Below, piece after piece: positions 55,560 to 64,000 of a DNA stretch of 64,000 nucleotides; positions within the stretch are counted from its first letter, which is position 1, and every line of letters starts with the position of its first letter. The position numbers were made by a program, and so were the translations under genes. This stretch comes from Unio delphinus (taxonomy: Eukaryota; Mollusca; Bivalvia; Unionida; Unionidae): NCBI GenBank assembly GCA_029339505.1, contig JAQISU010000003.1, forward strand, positions 21,663,001 through 21,727,000, in the 5' to 3' direction. Under the pieces are notes generated by a model. It searched no databases, was not told the origin of the DNA, and saw only the letters and a program-made list of their open reading frames with translations.

Positions 55560-56890
55560 AAATTCGTCTAAAGCTTCACCTAAGAGGCCCATTGGTCAAC
55601 CAAAAAGCATGCAAGAGAGGAGTATGATCTATAAAAAAAATTAACCAGCTGCAAAAAATATGAAAGATTCCAATCAGTAGAGAGATAATGCCTACAAAAA
55701 TGATGATGTCAGGCAAGGGCATTACAAGCATTGTACATTAAGACAAAAGGAGGAAGTTGAAAATTTCTTAAAATTGCATGGAGTTTGAGTAACAGGAAGA
55801 CATTTCAAAAATCCCCATAACAACCTTTGCAAAATGGTCAAATATAGATTCTACTCAGCAGTTTAATGAATTGGGCATTGAGCAATGAGTGGGAGACCAG
55901 TATCATATGGCAATGAATTAGATGGAAAAATTGCAAAGTGGATTCTTGTCCATCGGCAGATCTCTGTTAGTGTTACACTGTATGCACCAAGAAATTGGTG
56001 TCAAGTGAACATCCAGAAATTGACTTTCAAGCCAGTAGGAACTGGGCGACAGGTTTTATAAAGCAACACAACCTCATGCTTTATTCACAGTCAATGATGG
56101 CCCAGCGTCTTCCAGAAGATTTGCAGGAGAAAATAAAATTATTCCACGATTTCAAGCATGGCTGTATTTTCATCTCATTCCCGGATGAACTGTTGATAAA
56201 AAAGGTGTGTGAGAATTTCTACAACTGGTGATGATAAAAGCATCTAACTTTAGTACTTGCAGTTTCTGCAGCAGAAGATGTGTTGCTTCTGATGATAATT
56301 TTACAAGGTGTGAAGGAGCTAAAAGATATTCAGGCACCAAAAGGATGCATCATACATGTACAGGAGATGGGTTGGGTCGATGAGGAGATGATGATACAGA
56401 TATATCTTAAGTAAAGGAATGATCTCTTTAGGTGATGGATTCATTCCAGGTGCATATTACAGATGCTGTAAAACAGACTTTGAGAATTGATTGGTGGATG
56501 CACCTCCAAACTACAGTCACTAAACATCATTGTAAATAAACCTGTCAAGTCCTACATTAGGAAAAGCTGGACAAATTTCATTTTTAAAGCAGCAGAGGGC
56601 TTTTCCAAGGAAAATGACAACATCTCATATTAACAGAGCATATAAACAAGCAGTTGTGGGCTGAATTGTGAAAGCAGTCTAATCGCTTCGGGACAAGCCA
56701 GATCTGATCCAAAAAAAATCATTTAAAGTTTGTTGTATGAACAATAACTTATAGTGAATGGATGTGAAGACAATATCATGAGAGATACTGAATGTGATGA
56801 AAATGGCAGCGACAGTGAAGAGAATAAATTTGATAAACCTGAGCCTGAGGAGGTTGCATTAGCAATTATAAATGTGGACAGATAGAAGGA
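55560..56890 (+). pseudogene. pogo/Tigger-type transposase remnant
   Basis: Broken plus-strand frames in the correct order: CENP-B-like DNA-binding part (EHPEIDFQASRNWATGFIKQ at about 56005), AQRLPEDLQEKI, LVLAVSAAEDVLLLM, KGCIIHVQEMGWVDEEMM (about 56345), GGCTSKLQSLN-type text near 56500, and an acidic tail with SDSEENKFDKPEPEEVALAI near 56810. Lies in the paraoxonase intron. Termini not identified. Confidence 0.75.
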
Positions 56891-57007
56891 ATTAAATTAA
56901 ATATATTAGTGGCATTCATGTTTTTTTCAGTAGTACTAGGATAATGTCAAATATCATGTAAATAAAAAATGTTTGGTTTAGGAATTAGCATGTTTACCAA
57001 TCACTCT

Positions 57008-57009
<2 letters not shown>

Positions 57010-57063
<54 letters not shown>
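57010..57063. repeat. (CT)n microsatellite
   Basis: CT run of about 54 bases. Confidence 0.97.
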
Positions 57064-57065
<2 letters not shown>

Positions 57066-57694
57066 AATAGGTTTATAATTTTAGGTAATTACAATGAATA
57101 GCTTCTACTATTCTCATCAAAAGTTACTTTGCCAAAATAAGTTGTGAGCACGAGTGGCAAATAAACCTTGGCATTTAATTTAATAAAAACTATGACAAAG
57201 CATAAATTTGAACAGAAAAAGGCTGAACTCGCATATACCCAAACGATTTATTCTTACCTGAGCTCTTGTTAGCAAATTTGCATCAAGGAAGAAAAGTGTA
57301 AACAAATAACATTCACCGCAAGCATAAAATGTATATGTCTTAGTGTATTTTTGACATGTGATTTTCTAATGATTTTAATGGTGTAACTTGGAGGAAAAAA
57401 AACACTGTTTCCAGAACAGTGAACAAAAAAATTACTTTAACAAATTATTGTGCCCCAAGAAATATGGTGTCCCATCATATACTGTAAAAGGAGACAATAA
57501 ACTGATTATGCAATCATTCCAGCTAATGTTAATTTATTAAAAAATATTTCCATATCCAAAATTTACAGAATCTGAGTTTGTTACACAATTATTTTATTAA
57601 AGATCAAAATATATGAAATTTCATTTCTCAGTAAAAATACTGGTGCTACCAAGGAATCCAAATTTTTTAATATTTTGTTTTCAGAATGTCATAC

Positions 57695-57776
57695 CTGCAC
57701 AAATTCCAAGATGTTATTACTCTCTCTCCTGTAGACTTTTAGGTCCTCTGTCTTGGAACTTGCAGCATACACCGTT
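57695..57776 (-). CDS. Paraoxonase/arylesterase, internal exon
   Basis: 82 bases entered in phase 1 and left in phase 0; acceptor CTTGTCAG at 57777 and donor CAG|GTATGA at 57694. Encodes TVYAASSKTEDLKVYRRESN, the equivalent of the paraoxonase YVYIAE....I.VYE segment. Earlier exons must lie beyond 64000 or were not recognised. Confidence 0.75.
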
Positions 57777-58029
57777 CTGACAAGAAAATTTTCAATTTCT
57801 TTGAATATGTGGGATTATGTCATCATTCTCCTTCAAATCAACACACTAGAGATCTGACTTGATACATACAAAAGTTAAATACACAAAAATGTACAACACA
57901 AAGATGTATCTGACTAGATAAAAAACAAAAGGTTATTAAATGTACAACACAAAGAAAGAATTACTACAATATCTATCAAAAATCTGCATAGCTAATATTT
58001 GTCAGATCACTATGATGTCTGCAGTGTGA

Positions 58030-58268
58030 CAGTTGATAGTGATGTCTAGCACTGAGGCATCATGCTGCAGACATGTAGCATGATGTCCCACCCAGTCACA
58101 TTATCCTGAGACCAAGCTGACCAGTCCTAACACTAACCTCTGAGTACCATTCGAGACCGCTGTTAGTACCATTTTAGTAAGTCTTTGGTAATGCTCTCCT
58201 CAGGGTTCAAAACCACAACCTCCCAAACCCAAGGTGAATGCTCTAACCTTTAGGTCACTGGAATGGCC
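58030..58268 (-). mobile_element. tRNA-derived SINE, family B, older copy
   Basis: Minus orientation with CATGATGTCCCACCCAGTCA, AGTAAGTCTTTGGTA and a degraded head. Mutated A and B boxes. Confidence 0.75.
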
Positions 58269-59006
58269 CCTGTGTCTACGAAGGAGTGACAGAGACTCAT
58301 TGGTCAACTTGCTGGACTCATGGCCAAATAGATGCAGGTTTCTGTTTATCCTGTCTAGGAAGAAGTGACAGAGAGTTATTGGTCTGTAGGTTCGAATTCA
58401 ATCATCCAATTGGCTTGTTTTTGTGTGTACTTAGGCAAGGCACTTTACTCCCATTGCATTGGCACTTAATTACCTGCATGCACTGCTGTGCTGCACAACA
58501 CTAAACCCAAATTACTTTGCATACAATTGCATAGAACACTTCTCCCTCGATAACTCGCGCACATTGGGGTCCACACAAAAAAGCAGGGACAAAAGTTACC
58601 AAGGCACCTCTAAAAATTGAAAAAAAATCCTCTTAGACATTGAGAAAACTACAGTGGGGTGGTAGGGAACTGGGGTGTTTAATGATTGAATCCTCGTTTT
58701 AAGATCATGTTGATACTAATTGTTAATAAAGAACTTTTTGTAATGAAGTTGTTCATTTTTCTGTACAAATAACATTTATTTTCAAAATGTCCAACATGTG
58801 AAAGATAATTCCAACTGGGTTCAACATCCATCATGTACATGAAAACATCTGTAAAAAAAATTCTCTGAAAATCACTTCCCCCAAATGGTCTGTATCTATG
58901 AAACCAAAGCTCTTTGTTTTACAAAGTATTCATTTAGCTTGGTTGCCGTGCTATCTTTGATCACAGTTTATGAATTAGTTGGTTAATTGAAGGTAGTTTA
59001 ATTATG

Positions 59007-59170
59007 TTGTTGTTACTGTTATAGGGTTCAATGCCATTTTTTAGCAAAAGATAGGCTATACATGGCGGCCAGATTAATGGTGGAGGAAGACCCCTGAGAG
59101 AACCAGCAACCCACGTGAAGCTACTGGCAAGCTGTCTCACATCCCCACATTTGGCCGAATCTAGGATTTG
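59007..59170 (-). mobile_element. tRNA-derived SINE, family A, head missing
   Basis: GTTGTTGTTACTGTTATAGG tail, TACATGGCGGCCAG body and CTACTGGCAAGC; ends at GGCCGAATCTAGGATTTG, so the tRNA-like head is truncated. Confidence 0.75.
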
Positions 59171-59600
59171 CATGCCTTTTAACTTTTCTTTTATACCACC
59201 TCCTTTATTTGATTCAAAAGATATAATTAATTTGATAATACAAAGGAGGCCAGCTTTTAATTTAGTGCAACAATAAAACAAAAACTTCTGCAAGTCAGTT
59301 TTCAAAACACGGTTGGCACTTAATTAAATTCTCATAGAAATGCTTGCGGACATAGCTGTTAAGGTAGACTGACACATTTTTTTACGTTTAAATACACATT
59401 GCATTTATGATAATTACACTTAAGAGAAACTAAAAGATATAATTAAAATACTTCTCACTTAATAAAAATTGTTTAATCTGAATGTAAATATTAATGTACT
59501 GCTATTAATGTGCTGCCTACACTAGGAGTAAGTTATAATTTCATTAATCAAAGTTTACTTGAATATCTTTAATTATGGTGTACTAAGAATGTTGTTTGGA
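59170..59600. repeat. Dispersed segment shared with 26540-26960
   Basis: Partner copy. Begins right at the truncated end of the SINE. Confidence 0.6.
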
Positions 59601-60269
59601 AAGAAAATTTAACCAATTATGACTTATTAAAAGTTGATAATTTCAAAATGTTGATTAAAACTTCCAGCTCTAACAACTGTTTTCAACCATAAAACAAGCA
59701 ATATATCTATGTTTCAGTTACCAATTTTGATAGCCATAAGAAATAGGGATCAGTTTTTGGTATATTTTCTGGTACAATTATAAGCGGGTTCACGAGTTAT
59801 AAGGGCGCAAGTTATCGAGAGAGTGGTATCTAGTAGTTTTCACAAAATGTATCACCCCACCCCATCCTACCCCCCCTGCAAATAATAACAGAATAACAGC
59901 AATAAAATACAAACAACCAAACATTACAATTATTATATAATGACACTTTCATAATATCTACAGGTTCATGTTTGTCACAAAAGAAACTCAAGAGTTTCAA
60001 AGAGGCCTTTTGCAAGATTTTTTGGTAAAAATGGGTAAAAGAATTTGCAGCCCCAAAATTTATATAGGTTTATTTTATAGACCATTTGTTGACCCTAGAC
60101 TAGCAAAACAAATTCTTCCAAATCTGAATTGTCCAAACACTCACAAACCATGTAAATATTTTAACAATTAGGTTTGAGTTTGCAAAACACATGTCACCAC
60201 AGCAGACAAATAAAAGTCAAAAGTCAATTTCATTGCCAACAATTGTTTCAAGATTTTGCAACCATTACT

Positions 60270-60400
60270 GGCATTTTGGAAATCAGATCATCATCACAAC
60301 AACGACAACATTACTGGCATTTTGGAAATCAGATCATCATCACAACAATGACAACAATTACTGGCATTTTGGAAATCAGATCATCATCACAACAACAACA
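60270..60400. repeat. Tandem repeat, about 46-bp unit, three copies
   Basis: TTACTGGCATTTTGGAAATC and AGATCATCATCACAACAA repeated three times. Confidence 0.9.
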
Positions 60401-60549
60401 AGACCTGCTATGTATTGTTATGGTGTTTCAGTGAAAACCCATGTTGATAAGATACAACTGTCTGTTCTGGTGAAATTGCCATAATATGATTTTCAAGTAG
60501 AATTTTTCTAATATAGGACTAACTACACATTAAACTGTGTGTTTTAGTG

Positions 60550-61325
60550 AAAACACTATGTCAATATGTAATACCTAAACACTATGTCAATATGTAATAC
60601 CTAAACATGATGTCAATATGTAATACCTAAACATGATGTCAATATATAATACCTAAACACTATGTCCATATGTAATACCTAAACATGATGTCAATATGTA
60701 ATACCTAAACACTATGTTAATATGTAATACCTAAACATGATGTCAATATGTAATACCTAAACACTATGTCCATATGTAATACCTAAACATGATGTCAATA
60801 TCTAATACCTAAACATGATGTCCATATGTAATACCTAAACATGATGTCAATATGTAATACCTAAACATGATGTCAATATGTAATACCTAAACATGATGTC
60901 AATATGTAATACCTAAACATGATGTCATTATGTAATACCTAAACATGATGTCAATATGTAATACCTAAACATGTCAATATGTAATACCTAAACATGATGT
61001 CAATATGTAATACCTAAACATGATGTCAATATGTAATACCTAAACATGATGTCAATATGTAATACCTAAACATGATGTCAATATGTAATACCTAAACATG
61101 ATGTCATTATGTAATACCTAAACATGATGTCAATATGTAATACCTAAACATGTCAATATGTAATACCTAAACACTATGTCCATATGTAATACCTAAACAT
61201 GATGTCAATATGTAATACCTAAACATGATGTCAATATGTAATACCTAAACATGATGTCAATATGTAATACCTAAACATGATGTCAATATGTAATACCTAA
61301 ACATGATGTCATTATGTAATACCTA
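60550..61325. repeat. Satellite-like array, 26-bp unit, about 30 copies
   Basis: Unit AACATGATGTCAATATGTAA+TACCT with variant units (CACTATGTCCATATG) and a few shortened units lacking GATG. Contiguous with no spacers. Confidence 0.95.
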
Positions 61326-62285
61326 CACTGTTTTCATGCACGACTAACTACAGACTATAGGAAGTCTTACAGTGAAACCGCATGTCAATATGACCACATA
61401 TACAGGAAACAGACATTAAAAAATTCAAAATGTCTGCTATGGTGACATTGTTGGATCATATAACTTCAGATAGGAACCATTTTCATTAATGACCAACTGC
61501 AAGTCATAAAAGGTCATTTAGAGAAAACCTGACATCCAGTAGAAATTAAGATTTTTAAACTGACTGGATCTTAAATTGGCACAATCAATTAGGACCATCC
61601 CTAAGTCAAAAGTCCATGATGATAGGTTCATCTGTTCAGAAGAAGTAAGGACGACATGATAGACTCCATTAAAGTCACAATAAATAGTTTTAAACTTACT
61701 AATTTTTATTGTTTTGTTTTCCAAAAATACATGTTGATTGATAATACCCTGACTAACGTTATATAATGAATGGGGTATCAACATGGTTTACTATCGTGCC
61801 GTCGTGGCACACAGTTCATCCATAATGCATGTAATTCCATTGGAAAATTGCACAGATTTAAAATATTAAATAATTTTGTCCAAGATCGTAGTGTCTGAAT
61901 TCAATGTCCAATATATTGCATCAAATGAGTATTATCACTGTTTTCTTACCGTCTGATATAGTACCATCGTGGCTAATCCATGCAGCTAATCCATAATACC
62001 CATAATTCCATTGCAAAAATTGCAAATGTGTTTAAACAATTCAATATTTTTGTCACAAATCATTATGTGTCTGAATTCAAAGGAAAAATTAACAGAAAGT
62101 TAGGTTAAGAAAGACAAAGCAAGTGTACATTTCATTACATTCCAGGGTCTATGAACGGTGTCTATACAAATTGCAAACTTGATTTTCAATAATGGTAAAA
62201 TATTGTTTTTATATACAAAAAAAAATAGAAAATTAATGATGAGTTCATAAATAAACATGATACACATAAAATCTGAGAACTAAAT
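61326..62285. other. Repeat-rich, no gene seen
   Basis: A diverged direct repeat of about 120 bases (61795-61910 versus 61955-62075) shares ATCCATAAT, AATTCCATTG.AAAATTGCA and GTGTCTGAATTCAA. Confidence 0.5.
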
Positions 62286-62309
62286 GCAATGAGTCTGTAT
62301 TGGTCACGT

Positions 62310-62835
62310 GCTACTGATATAGTTTTTCAAGCTGTACGCTTGTACAATTTCATACCCTTTCAATTTCAGCTAACAAGGCTGACATTGTTTACTAGTCAAA
62401 TGATTCCCTCAAATAACAACACTAAGCCCAGAAAACATGTTGGCGGCTTTTGTTTTTTTATGTTTATTAAATTGTGAGAATCTTGTATCAACCACCACAT
62501 TGTCTGCTGCTTGATTGTGTATGCAGTTGAAGAACACTTGTCTTTACTCTTGGATCAATAGTATGTAATATTTCTGATAATGTTTATTTAGGCATAACAA
62601 TTCAAGAACCTGGTGAAATTAATGCCGAACACATGTATAATTTCATACCCTCTCAATTTCCAGCTAGTAAAGCAGACATTATTTACTGGTCAACTGATTG
62701 CGTCTAATAACACCGCCAAGCCCAGAAAACATGCTGGCGGCTAACATTTTTTTTATGTTTATTAAACTGTGAGAAGCTTTTCTCAACCACTGCATTGTCT
62801 ACTGCTTGGTTGTGTGTTCAGTTAAAGAAGAAACA
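62310..62835. repeat. Direct duplication of about 200 bp
   Basis: GCCCAGAAAACATGTTGGCGG at 62426 and GCCCAGAAAACATGCTGGCGG at 62719 head matching stretches through TTTATGTTTATTAAA and TTGTGT(A/G)T(G/T)CAGTT. Confidence 0.75.
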
Positions 62836-62959
62836 CACATCAACTATTGTTTGAGCAACAATTGTATACAGAATTAATTGAAGACAACCACAAAGACCAC
62901 ATCATCTTTATTTTGGCATTACATTTCAAGAACCTGGTGAAAAAAATTGTTAAATTTAT

Positions 62960-63290
62960 GATGCTACACCATGATCGTATTATATTAAAATTCATATGTG
63001 AACTCTTCCCCAAAATGATAAATGTTTTACACACTACTTTTCATACTTAACATAAAAAGTCTCCCAGTATGAGAAAAATACATGCTTATATACATGTATT
63101 TAAAATTTCAGGAACCATGCCACGATCGTATTTTATTCGAATTCATATGTGATTTCTTCTCCATACGCGATCTCTTCACCAAAAATGATAATAAATTCTT
63201 AATATACTATTAAACATACTTTGAAGAAGAAAAATATAATCATGTGTGAATAATTATACGAAATTTCAGGATCCACGCTACAATCGCAGT
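62960..63290. repeat. Degenerate tandem repeat, about 150-bp unit
   Basis: GAAATTTCAGGATCCACGCTACAATCG-like text recurs at about 62968, 63112 and 63268 with the intervening AATTCATATGTGA and CAAAAATGATAA. Confidence 0.6.
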
Positions 63291-63339
63291 ATATCCAAAT
63301 TTGCGTTATCATGGGGCGCATTATAGCAGGGTTCCACTG

Positions 63340-63660
63340 TACTAACAGAACGACATATGACAGATTTTTAATTGTATGAACAGAAGGACATAATCATACT
63401 TACAGAATGACATATTTTTTATTGTACTAACAGAAGGACAGCAAAAATAACATAAAAAATCTCCCGGTACGAGAAAAAGTATAAGTATCATACTTATAGA
63501 ATGACAGATTTATAATTGTATGAACAGAAGGACATAATCATACTTACAGAATGACATATTTTTTATTATACTAACAGAAGGACAGCAAAAATAACATAAA
63601 AAATCTCCTGGTACGAGAAAAAGTATAAGTATCATACTTATAGAATGACAGATTTATAAT
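63340..63660. repeat. Tandem repeat, about 140-bp unit
   Basis: ACATAAAAAATCTCC(C/T)GGTACG and AACAGAAGGACATAATCATA recur; about two and a half units. Confidence 0.85.
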
Positions 63661-63663
63661 TGT

Positions 63664-64000
63664 ACATTGGTACCTTGACTTACGAGTTTAATTCGTTCCG
63701 TGAAGGAGCTCGTAACTCAAATTACTCTTATGTCAAATCAATTTTCCCCATTGAAATGAATTGAAATGCCATTAATCTGTTCCAGACCCCAAAAAAACAC
63801 CCTTTGTAACACCCTGCCAGACCATATCGATAATTCTGAGGCATATCACGATTTAGTAGCCGCTCGCATTGGCGCACAGTGCAAGGGTTTGCCTATACTT
63901 CATGGGTTTGTGGCCTGGCATCTTCTTCTCCTCTGCTGTTATATAAGTCCTCCTTGGCATCTTCTTTCAGAAGAGTCCTGTCTTATCACAGTTGAAGACT
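63664..64000 (-). mobile_element. Tigger/pogo element, internally deleted, cut by window end
   Basis: Terminal sequence GGTACCTTGACTTACGAGTT, characteristic of Tigger-like ends, then only about 180 bases later the minus strand encodes the middle of the transposase (VFNCDKTGLF with stop, TYITAEEKKMPGHKP, TLALCANASG). The expected C-terminal half between end and this region is missing, so this is a deletion derivative. The rest lies beyond 64000. Confidence 0.8.

Larger units (their letters stand above)
58537..59826. mobile_element. Possible DNA transposon with inverted ends
   Basis: Left CTCCCTCGATAACTCGCGC and right (inverted) CTCTCTCGATAACTTGCGC, about 1.3 kb apart. Interior includes a SINE and the dispersed segment but no transposase that I can recognise. 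Confidence 0.5.

Noticed and set aside
58961..59305. 114-codon minus-strand ORF
   Set aside because: Composed of SINE body and the dispersed segment; no conserved protein.
60550..61325. CRISPR-like regular array
   Set aside because: Units are contiguous with no unique spacers, and the DNA is eukaryotic.
63270..63345. Transposon end (GGTTCCACTGTA)
   Set aside because: Looks like a Tigger/mariner terminus, but no matching inverted end was found in the window.

Overview
This window looks like nuclear DNA of a metazoan, most likely a mollusc or another lophotrochozoan (inferred from repeat content and gene types, not from any marker gene). Two host genes are visible, both on the minus strand: a beta-alanyl-amine/carcinine hydrolase-like peptidase C45 gene (CDS 29948-31081) and the last three exons of a paraoxonase/arylesterase gene (57776 down to 48949). 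Everything else recognisable is mobile or repetitive DNA: tRNA-derived SINEs of two families, one bounded LINE and two truncated copies, two kinds of Ty3/gypsy remnant, pogo/Tigger transposase relics, MITEs, microsatellites and large minisatellites.

The first 21 kb is dominated by decayed Polinton/Maverick-type (adintovirus-like) integrated virus DNA. A 14.8-kb element lies between inverted repeats at 6108-6350 and 20818-20910, each carrying a long C/G homopolymer. From left to right it holds, on the minus strand, a putative minor capsid or vertex protein, a small membrane protein, a capsid-like fragment, a coiled-coil repeat protein, an adenain-type protease, a pVI/pX-like protein, a double-jelly-roll major capsid protein, a probable structural protein, a membrane protein, an HNH/NUMOD-type endonuclease and a Cys-rich protein. 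On the plus strand follows a replication block: an unknown gene, then a family-B-like DNA polymerase, an SF1 helicase and an HNH-like zinc module that appear to be one continuous gene. A retroviral-type integrase and a zinc-ribbon/phospholipase-A2-like gene follow on the minus strand, with the packaging ATPase divergent on the plus strand. Nearly every long gene has in-frame stops or frameshifts, so the element is dead. Rearranged fragments of related copies fill 1-4625, and a piece of a conventional Polinton polymerase exonuclease lies at 5016-5547.

From 23 kb on, a LINE with a 17-bp target-site duplication (23060-26486) carries a nested SINE. The C45 gene follows, with a PR-IN-RT order gypsy relic just upstream of its exon. 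The middle (34-47 kb) holds MITEs, microsatellites, a truncated LINE and a normal-order gypsy pol relic. From 49 to 58 kb the paraoxonase introns contain minisatellites, one of which has amplified a stretch containing the real 3' splice site; a similar pattern occurs in front of the C45 exon. The last 6 kb is repeat-rich and ends inside a deleted Tigger element. The most notable observations are the polymerase-helicase-HNH concatenation in the Polinton and the splice-site-derived minisatellites in both host genes.
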